The position numbers were made by a program, and so were the translations under genes. Source: Stenotrophomonas indicatrix (GTDB lineage: Bacteria; Pseudomonadota; Gammaproteobacteria; Xanthomonadales; Xanthomonadaceae). From it: a stretch of DNA of 64,000 nt. Each line of letters starts with the position of its first letter. Position 1 is the first letter of the stretch. The stretch spans positions 3,596,001-3,660,000 of the forward strand of contig NZ_PEJS01000001.1 of assembly GCF_002750975.1 (NCBI RefSeq). The letters run 5' to 3'. This document shows positions 16,906 to 24,898 of this stretch, piece after piece. The notes under the pieces were generated by a model, which was not told the DNA's origin, made no database searches, and was given only the letters and a program-made list of their open reading frames with translations.

Positions 16906-17002
16906 CAGGCTTACCGCACGGGCATGGGATGGCATCAGCGCTCTTCCCGAACGTTGGACAGAGGAAAGCCGCGCAACGCGCGGCCTCTTCTTCGCTTATT
17001 GC

Positions 17003-17233
17003 TCAGCGACGGGTGTCACGGCCCGGCTCGCTCTTCTGTTCCTGCCCGGACTTCTGCGGGCCGACCGGCTTTGCATCCTGCTGGACCTGCTGCTCCTGCT
17101 GGCGCTGCTTGCCGTCCTGCTTCCGGTCGCCGCCCATTGCGTTGCCGTCGGCCTGGCCCTGCTGGGCGGCCTGCTTGATTCCGGTCGGGGCGTTGGTGCG
17201 GTCGGTCTGGCCTTGCGGCGTATTGTTGTTCAT
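17003..17233 (-). CDS. Glutamine/glycine-rich, probably disordered small protein
   Basis: 76 residues, almost free of hydrophobic residues, dominated by Q, G, K, D, N and P (for example KQRQQEQQVQQDAKPVG). This composition implies an intrinsically disordered, perhaps stress-protective hydrophilin-like protein, similar in character to the KGG protein at 956. ATG 17233 is the natural start. Function unknown. Confidence 0.6.
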   Translation of the reverse strand: MNNNTPQGQTDRTNAPTGIKQAAQQGQADGNAMGGDRKQDGKQRQQEQQVQQDAKPVGPQKSGQEQKSEPGRDTRR

Positions 17234-17400
17234 GTCTTGCTCCACCGCAGCGATCTGCTGCAACGCCACTGTGGGCGTGGGCCGGTTACGCAGCTGCATG
17301 AAAGCCGGAGATTAATGAACGGGCACCATGAACAGCGCTGCGCGCACACAGGCTCCTGACATGCACAGGTGTACGTTGGCGTCCCAACAGGAGAAGTCTC

Positions 17401-17703
17401 ATGGAACGCATCACCAACAAGGACTTCGTTGACGTCGAGCGCGAGCTGCAGCACTGGCAGGCCGCGTTCCAGACGGGCGATCTGCCCGCCATCAACTTCC
17501 GCCACGAGGTCGCACCGGTCATCCGCCTGGCGTGCGACATCTATGTCCGCAACCCGCATGGCACGCGCACGGCGTGGCTCACCGATCTGCAGTCACGGCT
17601 TGCGCTGCGCACCAGCCTGCGTGGCCACCCGGGGTCGGCGGAAATGGCGATGGGCTGCTGGGCGCGCCTGTCCGGACCGGCATTGGCCCCGCAAGCGGGC
17701 TGA
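17401..17703 (+). CDS. Hypothetical protein (100 aa)
   Basis: 100 residues, starts MERITNKDFVDVERELQHWQ, a soluble helical protein with FRHEVAPVIRLACDIYVRNP in the middle. AGGAG lies 8 nt before ATG 17401, good support for a real gene. The core looks like small helical proteins found near stress genes in Xanthomonadaceae, but I cannot name the family. Confidence 0.65.
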   Translation: MERITNKDFVDVERELQHWQAAFQTGDLPAINFRHEVAPVIRLACDIYVRNPHGTRTAWLTDLQSRLALRTSLRGHPGSAEMAMGCWARLSGPALAPQAG

Positions 17704-17723
17704 GACAGCAGGCTGCGGGCAGA

Positions 17724-18044
17724 TCACTCCTCGCCGGCGAGCTGGTTGCCTTCCTGCATCAGCTGATCATTCAACCGGTTCACCAGCGCGATGACCGCAT
17801 CGGCCAAGGCACGCGCATCGGCGATGGAGCCATGGAAGGCAATGCGGGTGCCCTCCACCCTCACTTCCGCCAATGACAGCTGCGACGCCAACGTCGCGCA
17901 GTGCTGCAGGAAGCGGCCGGTCCACTGTTCATCGGGTGCCTGATCGAGCAGCGCGGTGATCGCTTCATCGGCAGTCGCATCGACCTGCTGGTGAAGCCGT
18001 GGCACGTCGAACCCAACGATGCGCGGCAGTCTGGACGTGCTCAC
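17724..18044 (-). CDS. Hypothetical protein (106 aa), GTG start
   Basis: 106 residues from GTG 18044, preceded by GGGGA. Content is helical and acidic with VDATADEAITALLDQ and ADARALADAVIALVNRL. No signal peptide or metal motif. The open frame continues upstream past 18400 in antisense to the glutathione transferase gene, which I treat as a shadow. Convergent with the 17401 gene, divergent from the transferase. Confidence 0.55.
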   Translation of the reverse strand: MSTSRLPRIVGFDVPRLHQQVDATADEAITALLDQAPDEQWTGRFLQHCATLASQLSLAEVRVEGTRIAFHGSIADARALADAVIALVNRLNDQLMQEGNQLAGEE

Positions 18045-18227
18045 GTACTTCCCCAAGGGTGTGCAGGACGGCAGTATCGCTGCACCGACCCTCCCGGGCG
18101 AATCGTCCGACGTGAACCGTTCATCCGGGCCGGCGATGCCAGGGCCTCGGTCAGCGGAGGCGTGTCGATTCCCGACCCGTCCGCGCGTCAAGAGAAGAAA
18201 GGCCGGCCAACGTGGCAGCCAACGCCG

Positions 18228-18881
18228 ATGGACATCCTGATGACGCCGATCCTGACCGCATTCAAGCATTCCCCGGACCGTGGCCAGGGGCTGGCCCGCG
18301 ACATGCGCGTGCGCTGGGCGTTGGAAGAGCTGGGCCTCGCCTACGACGTCCATCTGCTCACCTTCGAGGAGATGAAGCAGCCGGCGCACCTGGCGCGGCA
18401 TCCGTTCGGTCAGATTCCCACCTATGAGGATGGCAACGTAGTGCTGTTTGAATCAGGCGCGATCCTGCTGCACCTGGCCGAACAGCGCCCCGGGTTGCTG
18501 CCCGCCGATGCCGGTGCGCGCATGCGTGCGATCACCTGGATGTTCGCCGCGCTGAACACTGTGGAGCCGCCGATCGTCGAACGCTCCATGGCGTGGGTGC
18601 TGGAACGCGAACAGCCCTGGTACGCGCAACGACTGGTGATGCTGGACGAGCGCGTGCGCAGGCGGCTGAGCCAGCTGTCCGCCCGGCTGGGCGATGCACC
18701 ATGGCTGGACGGAGACTTCAGCGCCGGCGATCTGCTGATGGTGTCGGTGCTGCTGCGGCTGCAGAGCAGCGGCATCGTCGGCGAGTATCCAGACCTTGCT
18801 GCCTACGTTGACCGCGCGACCGCGCGGCCGGCCTACCAGCGTGCCTTCGCCGCGCAGCTGGCGGTGTTCCAGAACCTGTAG
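18228..18881 (+). CDS. Glutathione S-transferase family protein
   Basis: 217 residues with the GST layout: an N-terminal thioredoxin-like domain containing FGQIPTYEDGNVVLFESGAI (cis-Pro and the Glu-Ser glutathione-binding pair) and a helical C-terminal domain with WLDGDFSAGDLLMVSVLLRL (N-capping box). It conjugates or reduces with glutathione in the cytosol; substrate unknown. Two in-frame starts, ATG 18228 and ATG 18240, are possible; neither has a strong ribosome site. Monocistronic. Confidence 0.88.
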   Translation: MDILMTPILTAFKHSPDRGQGLARDMRVRWALEELGLAYDVHLLTFEEMKQPAHLARHPFGQIPTYEDGNVVLFESGAILLHLAEQRPGLLPADAGARMRAITWMFAALNTVEPPIVERSMAWVLEREQPWYAQRLVMLDERVRRRLSQLSARLGDAPWLDGDFSAGDLLMVSVLLRLQSSGIVGEYPDLAAYVDRATARPAYQRAFAAQLAVFQNL

Positions 18882-18920
18882 CTCCACCCCGCGTTCAGTA
18901 GCTCCACGCCATGCGTGGAG
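18879..18920. repeat. SMAG-type GTAG repeats after the GST gene
   Basis: GTAGCTCCACCCC at 18879 and GTAGCTCCACGCCATGCGTGGAG at 18898; the second forms a hairpin CTCCACGC/GCGTGGAG. Probably acts as transcript end for the transferase gene. Confidence 0.75.
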
Positions 18921-19001
18921 TTCGCCATCCATTGGTACTGCAACGCGCAAATCGGCAGCCATCCGCGTGCCACCCGATCTCCGGAAGCAACCGCCACTGG
19001 A

Positions 19002-19328
19002 TCAGTGGATGTCCAGCGCGACGATGCCATCCCCTTCCAGGGTGAACGCGTGTGTCAGCACCACCGGGCTGCCCGGAAACGTGCCACTGACCTCCGCAGA
19101 CACGATGTGGCGACCGTCCTGCACGTGCAGCTGCAGGGGGACCACGTGTTGCTGGTAGGCCGCACGCGTCTGCGCCACCCAGGCGGCAATCGCCGTGTGT
19201 CCCCGGTGTTGCTGGCGCTCATCGCCCACCGTCGCGCCTGCGGCAAAGCACTGCTCTACGTGGGTTCCGGGCTCGCCATTGGCCAGCAGGAAATAGCGGG
19301 ACAACGGCGCGGGAAGATCGATCGACAT
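19002..19328 (-). CDS. NTF2/SnoaL-like fold small protein
   Basis: 108 residues. The order of an N-terminal helix with RYFLLANGEPGTHVEQCFA, the HRGHTAIAAWVAQTRAAY segment and beta strands SAEVSGTFPGSPVVLTHAF, then LEGDGIVALDIH, matches the nuclear-transport-factor-2/SnoaL-like cone fold used by many small isomerases and by unknown accessory proteins. Divergent from an HxlR regulator with 75 bp between starts, the usual setup for HxlR control. Confidence 0.75.
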   Translation of the reverse strand: MSIDLPAPLSRYFLLANGEPGTHVEQCFAAGATVGDERQQHRGHTAIAAWVAQTRAAYQQHVVPLQLHVQDGRHIVSAEVSGTFPGSPVVLTHAFTLEGDGIVALDIH

Positions 19329-19403
19329 CGCAGGCACTCCAGGCGGGACTGGCGCTATTCTCGAACCGCACCCTGGCCGCCACAAGAACGCACCTGAAGG
19401 TAA

Positions 19404-19760
19404 GTGACCCACCCCATGAGAAAGGCCTATACCCCTGAGACCGCCGCTGCAGACGTGGCCAGTGCACTCGCACTGCTGGAAGGCCGCTGGAAGCTGTTGA
19501 TCCTCTTCCACCTGTTCGACGGCAAGGTGCAGCGCTATTCCGACCTGGAGCGGCTCATCCCCGGCATCTCGCAGAAGATGCTGGCGCAGCAGCTGCGTGC
19601 ACTGGAAGCCGACGGCATCGTGCTGCGCACGGTGTATCCGCAGGTGCCACCGAAAGTGGAGTATCGACTGAGCGCGTGGGGGCAGGCACTGTGCCCGGCA
19701 CTGGACGCGCTGCTGCTGTGGCAGGAGCAGAAACCAGCGGCAGGCGAGCCATCGGCATGA
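19404..19760 (+). CDS. HxlR-family transcriptional regulator
   Basis: About 118 residues. The winged HTH carries the HxlR signatures LEGRWKLLILFHL, FSDLERLIPGISQKMLAQQL-type sequence, and VPPKVEYRLSAWGQAL. HxlR proteins are dimeric repressors or activators responding to aldehydes, quinones or redox signals. Start is uncertain between GTG 19404 and ATG 19416; AAGG stands 3 nt before the GTG and 15 nt before the ATG, so neither is ideal. Divergent from the SnoaL-like gene, the probable target. Confidence 0.87.
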   Translation: MTHPMRKAYTPETAAADVASALALLEGRWKLLILFHLFDGKVQRYSDLERLIPGISQKMLAQQLRALEADGIVLRTVYPQVPPKVEYRLSAWGQALCPALDALLLWQEQKPAAGEPSA

Positions 19761-19888
19761 CCACCTTCAGCGCAGCCACCATGCTGCTGCGAATGGTGAA
19801 CACCCCGTAAAACGGCCATCGCGCGTGCCGCCACGCGCACTGCACCATCACCTACGCTCAGGTTCCGCCCCCTGCCCGGAACCGGATC

Positions 19889-20209
19889 ATGCCCTTGATT
19901 GCCATCGCGCTTGCCTCAGCATTGTCCGCCCTGCCCGACATCGGCTGGGAGCGCGAGCGGGCCGAAGATGCCCACCAGCTCATGCTGTGCCAGATCCACC
20001 GCGACCAGTTGGCCGATCGCGGGGAGAAGTCGCAGACCTACCAGCAGGCCAAGGCCGTCTGTGATCTGCTCGCCCGCGAGTACAAGCAGAACTGGGATTT
20101 CGACGCCCACGACGCGCTGGCGGCGGAGGCAGTGGACTTCTTCGACCTCCTGCAGCGCGGTGAGGCCACGGCAGTGCCACCGCGCAAATCCGATCACGCT
20201 CTCGAGTGA
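19889..20209 (+). CDS. Small exported protein
   Basis: 106 residues beginning MPLIAIALASALSALPDIGW, a short signal peptide or membrane anchor, then a charged helical domain (REKSQTYQQAKAVCDLLAR-type, HDALAAEAVDFFDLLQ) with two cysteines. No family recognised. Convergent with the integral membrane gene at 20228. Confidence 0.6.
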   Translation: MPLIAIALASALSALPDIGWERERAEDAHQLMLCQIHRDQLADRGEKSQTYQQAKAVCDLLAREYKQNWDFDAHDALAAEAVDFFDLLQRGEATAVPPRKSDHALE

Positions 20210-20227
20210 TCGCCGCCCTGTTGAAGA

Positions 20228-20896
20228 TCAGAGAATGACGGCAGCAAACAGGCCGACAACCCCGATCGTCGTCAGCAGGAACGAGACCACTACCGAGCCG
20301 AGCGCACGCAGCGCTGATCCTCCATTCAAGGCCACGAAGGCCCGCATGCGGGCCCACAGGTACCACGCCACCGCCAGCGCGCCGATGGCTGGCGCGGTGA
20401 ACGGGCCGGCCTGCGACGGGGAAGCAGCTGCCGCCTGCGCCAGCGCGAGTGCCACCACGAAGGGGCATGCGATGAACGCCTGGATGGAGAAGGGCTCGCG
20501 CAGCGTCTCGCGGTTCACGGGCAGCCGCTGACGCCGAAGCGTGCCCAGTGCCGCGCCGAGCGCGTACACGCAGAACACCGCAGAGCGGGTGAGCAGCAGC
20601 CCCTGCTCGCTGCTGAAAAGCAGCTGCCCTACCGGTGTACTGAGTCGGGGCGAGGACATGCGCAGCGCCATCTCCAGCGCATGGGCGATGGCCACCGACA
20701 GGATCAGCATCAGCACCGGGCTGATCGCATCGGAGAACCGCTGGTCCGAATCCTTGCCGAGCTCGCGGCGGGTGTAGAGGGCGACCTCGCCGGGGTGAAT
20801 CAGTACCCGCCAGAACATCCGCGGATAGAACACCAGCCAGCCGACCAGCTCGTAGAGGAATTCTTCCAGCGATCGCAGCAGTCGTATGAGGTCCAT
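20228..20896 (-). CDS. Inner-membrane protein of unknown function
   Basis: 222 residues with an amphipathic N-terminus (LEEFLYELVGWLVFYPRMFW) and about five hydrophobic spans: PVLMLILSVAIAHALEMAL, SAVFCVYALGAALGTL, FIACPFVVALALAQAAAAS, AIGALAVAWYLWARM and VVSFLLTTIGVVGLFAAVIL. The short basic loop TLRRQRLPVNRETL lies between TM3 and TM4. It resembles Yip1-like membrane proteins but lacks a decisive motif. Last gene before the island. Confidence 0.7.
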   Translation of the reverse strand: MDLIRLLRSLEEFLYELVGWLVFYPRMFWRVLIHPGEVALYTRRELGKDSDQRFSDAISPVLMLILSVAIAHALEMALRMSSPRLSTPVGQLLFSSEQGLLLTRSAVFCVYALGAALGTLRRQRLPVNRETLREPFSIQAFIACPFVVALALAQAAAASPSQAGPFTAPAIGALAVAWYLWARMRAFVALNGGSALRALGSVVVSFLLTTIGVVGLFAAVIL

Positions 20897-21096
20897 GACC
20901 GCTGTGGATAGCGTGCGGCGCGTGAAGCCGGGATCACGGGCGGGGGAAGAGTGGCCGCGCTCTGGTCAGAGCCGATGCCGGCAAGTCCCATCTGCAGGTC
21001 CAATCCTGGACGACGTCACTCGCCACGGTTCCCCGTGTCTGTGCTGGCTCGGATGCTCTTCGCCATCGAGTCGCAGAATGCGGCAATCGCTCGAGC

Positions 21097-21556
21097 TCAT
21101 TCGCAGACGGAAGCCGCTGCCTCCAGCAACGGCCCCACGGCAAGCGCTGGCGCCGGGCGCTCGGCCGGGAATGCAGCCGCGATTGCCTTGGCTGCGCGGT
21201 CAGCGTGCGGCTGGGCATACCATGACGAATCGCTGGACAGCGCTTTCCCACGCACGTCCCGTTCGAACCGATACTGGCCCCAGTAGATGGCCAACGGCTC
21301 TTCCAGTGCGTTCAGCGGATTGGGCAGGGCCAGCGCACTGGGGCACAGCTGCGCGAACGCTGCCGCCACCGCCTCCCGGTTGGCAGCAGGCTGCCCCGCC
21401 GACAGGAAGTGCGCGTACTCGTGCAGCACGATCGGCGCCCAGTCATCCTGCACGTGCTGCTCGGAGAACAGCACAATGGAGCCACCGCGCAGCTTGGCCT
21501 GGGTGCGGTTCGAATACGGCCACCACACGAATCGCACCTGGAAGATGGGCGCGGAC
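21097..21556 (-). pseudogene. Truncated zinc-metallopeptidase-like gene interrupted at the island edge
   Basis: The minus-strand frame downstream of about 21556 encodes a C-terminal domain with VLHEYAHFLSAG (HExxH-like HEYAH zinc motif), a distal acidic helix (ALEEPLAIYWGQYRF, glutamate as possible third ligand) and a conserved tail. Its expected N-terminus with signal peptide is missing: at about 21556 the sequence switches to a copy of the 169-residue gene found at 28324. The continuous frame to 21702 is a fusion artefact in a different reading frame from that gene. Probably a chromosomal gene truncated by island insertion or deletion. Confidence 0.6.
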
Positions 21557-21841
21557 CACCATCCGAGCCACAGCGGCTCGCAGGCGTATCTCTTGGTAGA
21601 GCCTGGCCGCGCACCAGCGCTCGGCGTAGCGCTTGCCCTGGTCGACGCTCGCCGCCCACACATCCTTGGTCTGCCACATCTTCCGCGCATCGAGATGCAC
21701 ACGCACGCCGCGCCCCTTGGCAGGGGAAACCTGGGCGATCTGCCGGCCGCTCCACCACAGCACCCAGATATCCCTCAGCTGGACCCATCCAGAGGGTGGT
21801 GGTGCCGAGCGGAAGCCTTGGTAGCCTTGCATAGAAAGCAT
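21556..21841 (-). pseudogene. 5' fragment of a second copy of the 28324 gene
   Basis: From ATG 21841 the first roughly 95 codons (WVQLRDIWVLWWSGRQIAQ, RVHLDARKMWQTKDVWAASV, GKRYAERWCAARLY) are nearly identical to those of the intact gene at 28324-28833. Similarity stops at about 21556, where unrelated DNA begins, so the C-terminal proline/lysine-rich half is lost. This is the first member of a collinear series of duplicated pieces. Confidence 0.8.
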
Positions 21842-22045
21842 GGCCGGAAGGATACGGCCCGGCGTCGCAGATCCTGCGACCGCGCCAGCAACCGGCCTGA
21901 ATCGCTCACACCTCGACAGGTGTCACATACCGCGCCGCTGTGGGGCTTTACCTACGCCGTTCCGGTCAGTTTTCCGATTGCGCCTATGCCGGGGTGTTGC
22001 GACCGTGCGCGGGCAGTGCAGCACTACCACCCTACTCATGGAGAG

Positions 22046-22606
22046 ATGGAAGTGAAATCGAAGCGAAACGACGTCAGAACCGCCAGATCGACCCTTCGCC
22101 GCTCACTACTGGGCGCGTCCCTTTGCCTGATGTCAGCCGGCCTTGCCCAAAATGCGTTCGCGGGCCAGTGGGTCCAAACTGGCAGGGTGCTACTGTTAGA
22201 TTCGGAAGGTATAGCGCCTTACATCGTGTCGTGGACCAACACATGCCAAGGCGGAGTGGCAGGACCTTCGGGCTTCTACACCTACGGGGACTGGGGTCCA
22301 GAGGGACTGGGCTCGTGCTCCTCCGACGCAAACACCGGCTGGGCAGCAAATTACGCCGGGAGCGTTGGCTACTGCAGGCCCGAGCCCGAACATCTTGGCG
22401 GAGGATATTCCTGCACCGAGTACTCGCACACGTTTGGTGGTCAAACGTACACGGGTGCAATTCCGGCAGCATGTAACGTGCCTGGGACCTATGCCATCAG
22501 CTACATGCGACGCGCAGAGCTTGTGTACTCCGGTAACGGAAACATGCCCAATGACTATTATGACCGGGTCAACGAAGTCTCAGCCGAGTTCTACTGCCAG
22601 CAGTAG
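22046..22606 (+). CDS. Exported hypothetical protein (186 aa)
   Basis: 186 residues with a long N-region and a Sec signal (LLGASLCLMSAGLAQNAFAG, cleavage about residue 40). The mature part is rich in Gly, Tyr, Ser and cysteines (CQGG, GSCSSD, GYCRP, YSCTEYS, AACNVPG, EFYCQQ), suggesting disulfide bonds. ATG 22046 follows GGAGAG. No family recognised. It sits between decayed duplicated segments and is the only intact gene unique to the left relic. Confidence 0.65.
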   Translation: MEVKSKRNDVRTARSTLRRSLLGASLCLMSAGLAQNAFAGQWVQTGRVLLLDSEGIAPYIVSWTNTCQGGVAGPSGFYTYGDWGPEGLGSCSSDANTGWAANYAGSVGYCRPEPEHLGGGYSCTEYSHTFGGQTYTGAIPAACNVPGTYAISYMRRAELVYSGNGNMPNDYYDRVNEVSAEFYCQQ

Positions 22607-22699
22607 ACCGACACAGGACGCTTGACCGTTTCAGAGCCAAGAGTCCCCGCGCAAGCGGGGACACTTGCCTAAATCCCCCGCCAATTTGCCTTGAATCCT

Positions 22700-22931
22700 G
22701 CGAGACATCCTTGGACGCCCATCGAGGCTACCTAAAGGCGTTCGAGTACGGACTTCGTGCAGCGATAATCACCCATTCCTGACCTGAAGAGCTTTGCCGC
22801 GCGTGGACGCAGTTGCTTCCTGGGATTGCAGAGAAGCACTCCGGGGATGGTGGCCGCATCTACACAGCGGCCTTGCGGCAGGCGCTCGCGCTGCTCACAA
22901 ATCAGATCCGGGCGCAGAGCCGGGTGCCTTA
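22700..22931 (+). pseudogene. Decayed copy of the 91-aa gene found at 30889
   Basis: DNA here is close to 30930-31164 over its full length (AHRGYLKAFEYGLRAAVI, then the QLLPGIAEKHSGDGG segment), but an in-frame TGA follows the ITHS codons (near 22782) and the 5' end is missing. The zinc-ribbon gene converges on its 3' end, as in the right-hand copy. Confidence 0.8.
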
Positions 22932-23198
22932 GTACCTCAGCCGGAAGACGACACGGTGCCGGAACAGGTGCTGGAGACCCACCGAACCCAGCCAGAACAG
23001 CACCAGACCTCCAATTAGGCCGATCCACCAAGTCAGGACTGCGCCCGACCAGAGACCAAAGGTGATCGCGCAGACCAGAATCACCGTCGCCGCCCAACCA
23101 GGGATGCCGTACTCGATACGGGCCTTACATCCTCGGCAGACTATCGCGCCGCGTGGCACTCGCCCCATGCACATCGGGCAGGTCATCTGATCATCCAT
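22929..23198 (-). CDS. Zinc-ribbon membrane protein (89 aa)
   Basis: 89 residues: an N-terminal zinc ribbon, CPMCMGRVPRGAIVCRGC (CxxC-x10-CxxC), followed by two hydrophobic spans, GWAATVILVCAITFGLWS and WWIGLIGGLVLFWLGSVGL, and a basic tail. Topology suggests a cytosolic ribbon tethered to the inner membrane. The equivalent gene in the right-hand repeat (31161-31290) is broken, while this copy is intact. Function unknown. Confidence 0.7.
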   Translation of the reverse strand: MDDQMTCPMCMGRVPRGAIVCRGCKARIEYGIPGWAATVILVCAITFGLWSGAVLTWWIGLIGGLVLFWLGSVGLQHLFRHRVVFRLRY

Positions 23199-23319
23199 GT
23201 TCTCCGCTCCATTGTTTAGACATCTGGAGCGATATCGGCCTACGCGACGAAAACTTGCGTCTTCGATCACAGAGGCCTACTGCTGCCCGCCTGGCGCCCG
23301 GCGTGGCAAGGCTAATAGA

Positions 23320-23600
23320 CAGTGCGAACGCATCCGAAATCGATGCGAACGCATCGCGCAAGCAGGACGAACGAATTGGAAGTCAGTCGAACGGCCAATC
23401 GAGGCGGTAGCTCGATCCATCGGACGCCCTACGCTTTTAGCGGCACTAGTGATTTAGCGGCACTAGTGACGTCACCGTTACGTCACGGCTCGCAAGGGCT
23501 TGAGACCGTCCCCCAACGGTTCCAGCTGCACAACCTGACTCAAGACTCGCGACGCCGACGAGTTCGCTGACCGTATCGGTTAGTCTCTCGCCATGATAGC
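23320..23600. repeat. Left copy of a 270-bp repeat region with short iterated palindromes
   Basis: Nearly the same as 32545-32810. It contains two TGCGAACGCAT motifs (23333 and 23344), two tandem TAGCGGCACTAGTGA copies (about 23438 and 23454), and a GTGACGTCAC palindrome followed by CGTTACGTCAC, ending in the CTGACCGTATCGGTTAG sequence that in the right copy lies in the 3' end of an AlpA-like gene. Direct orientation. Confidence 0.75.
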
Positions 23601-23711
23601 CACGAGCTTCTCAATGGCTTCCTGGCCGTACTCTCGCGCCAACTGACGCACCTCAAAATCCACTTTGGGCCGGCCGTTCGGCTTGCCCGATTGTCCTGGC
23701 TTGAATGCCAT
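23580..23711 (-). pseudogene. Truncated DUF5681 gene (43 codons)
   Basis: From ATG 23711 the frame gives MAFKPGQSGKPNGRPK and then the VRQLAREYGQEAIEKLVAIM segment, matching the first 40 codons of the intact DUF5681 gene at 35134-35427, then stops after MARD where the sequence joins the 23320 repeat. The deletion joint pairs with about 32808 and 35308 in the right copy. Confidence 0.75.
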
Positions 23712-23922
23712 AGCTGTCACCTATTTCAGGTGTTACCAATGTGAGCCCGTGCCTTCGGAAAGCCTTGTCCGCATCATACAAGCCCACCTCCTCGACATGT
23801 CGCCGGAGGAAGCTGGCGGCCATCTCGGTAATGTCCAAGCCCCCCCACCCTGCGTTGGCTCGGAGCATCACTGCAGCGAGGCCCTTCACGGCTGCGGGAG
23901 ATAGAGACAACGACATAGCCAT
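23653..23922 (-). pseudogene. Decayed copy of the 71-aa gene found at 35433
   Basis: Encodes SLSPAAVKGLAAVMLRANAG, then ITEMAASFLRRHVEEVGL and AFRRHGLTLVTP, clearly homologous to 35433-35648, but a 4-nt loss near the end removes the normal stop and runs the frame into the next gene, and residues QRVYL in the centre are missing. Probably not functional. Confidence 0.7.
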
Positions 23923-23957
23923 TCCCTACGTTCAGCCACAAGCATGCGCAGCCTGGG

Positions 23958-24050
23958 CGGCGCTTCGTACAGAATCGGGTTGTTCGTCATCCCTGCGAAT
24001 GCCGGCTTGACATACTCGTCAGTCTGCCGAGGACTCGCAACCGATTACCG
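23958..24050 (-). pseudogene. Short remnant of the large ejection-type gene
   Basis: About 90 bp closely match 37495-37590, inside the 792-residue gene at 36613 (around the coding region for RQIDEQVKTAIAGM). The intervening 1.8 kb is deleted in this copy. This is the rightmost identifiable piece of the left relic. Confidence 0.75.
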
Positions 24051-24535
24051 CGGCATATGCGGATATTTGTGGATCCGGCGATCCACTATTCAAAGTGGTG
24101 ATGTAGCTAGCTGCCGATCAATAGCTGGTGGCCATGAAGCATCAAGAGAAGCGCTGAAATTTTTCGACTTCTTTTTCGCCGGCACAAAAAAGGCACCTGG
24201 GCCGATGCCTAAGTGCCTGATTCGTTGGTGGCCCACCAGCAACCACAACGACAAGGCAAGCGATTGATTTTATTCATATTAAATCTACTTCAATCCACTT
24301 TAGACTCACTAATCGACTCACTTCCCGAGCACCTAGGCCGAGGGGTCCAGTGCTGTCCGGTCGCCAACTCTGCGCCACTACCGCAATCCTCCGTACCCGG
24401 CCATTTCGCAGCGCGCTATATCCCTGGACTGTCACCTCGATAGCTCAGCTTCATCCCTGCGCCTGGGGCCGGGCCACATAGCAGTCAACCGTTGAGCCCG
24501 TCGTCTCAGCCATTTAATCTTCCTACGGCCTCGCT
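24051..24535. other. AT-richer junction between left relic and MazG/HNH module; possible attL
   Basis: No gene seen. It contains the minus-strand terminator-like hairpin at 24186-24218, the sequence GGTGGCCCACCAG (24226-24238) that resembles the CCA-end of the tRNA-Ile gene (GGTGGGCCCACCAG at 46550), and two GACTCACT copies 12 bp apart (24303 and 24315). The same GACTCAC pair with 12-bp spacing occurs upstream of the integrase (46417, 46429). It may therefore be the left attachment region; the core is short and imperfect. Confidence 0.4.
24186..24218 (-). terminator. Intrinsic terminator-like hairpin
   Basis: AGGCAC and GTGCCT pair across a GC-rich centre, with a run of six A on the left, so on the minus strand the hairpin is followed by a U-run. 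Confidence 0.55.
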
Positions 24536-24898
24536 ATGGACTCGAAGATGGACTTAGAGAAGATTCAATCGATCATCCGCGACTTCAGGGATGAACGGGA
24601 CTGGAAGCAGTTCCACAATCCCAAGAACATGGCGATATCAATTTCACTGGAGGCTGCAGAACTCCTAGAACACTTCCAGTGGAGGACGCCTGACGAGAGC
24701 ATGGCGCACGCAAAATCGGCAAAGGACGAGATCGCACTGGAGATGGCTGACATCGCGATCTACCTCATAGAGATGGCTGATGACATTGGCATTGACTTGG
24801 AAGGGGCGATTCTGGCCAAGCTTGAGCTGAATCGTAAGAAGTACCCAGCGGACAAAGCGCGTGGGAACGCGAAGAAGTACACGGAGTTGGATCAATGA
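24536..24898 (+). CDS. MazG-like nucleotide pyrophosphohydrolase
   Basis: 120 residues, a complete single-domain MazG-like helical bundle. E39/E42 (SLEAAELLEHFQW) and E69/D72 (IALEMADIAIYLIEMA) form the ExxE...ExxD magnesium site, and KYPADKARGNAKKY is the usual C-terminal motif of the RS21-C6/YpjD-type group. These enzymes hydrolyse (d)NTPs to monophosphates plus pyrophosphate, often non-canonical nucleotides or dCTP. The stop codon overlaps the start of the HNH gene in ATGA, so the two are translationally coupled and probably work together. Confidence 0.88.
   Translation: MDSKMDLEKIQSIIRDFRDERDWKQFHNPKNMAISISLEAAELLEHFQWRTPDESMAHAKSAKDEIALEMADIAIYLIEMADDIGIDLEGAILAKLELNRKKYPADKARGNAKKYTELDQ

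Noticed and set aside
21097..21702. Intact 201-residue metallopeptidase gene
   Set aside because: The first third of the frame is an out-of-frame reading of an island gene copy; the natural N-terminus is absent.
21921..21947. Third ECF41 promoter
   Set aside because: TGTCACA is present at 21921, but GGCT rather than CGTC stands 16 nt downstream.
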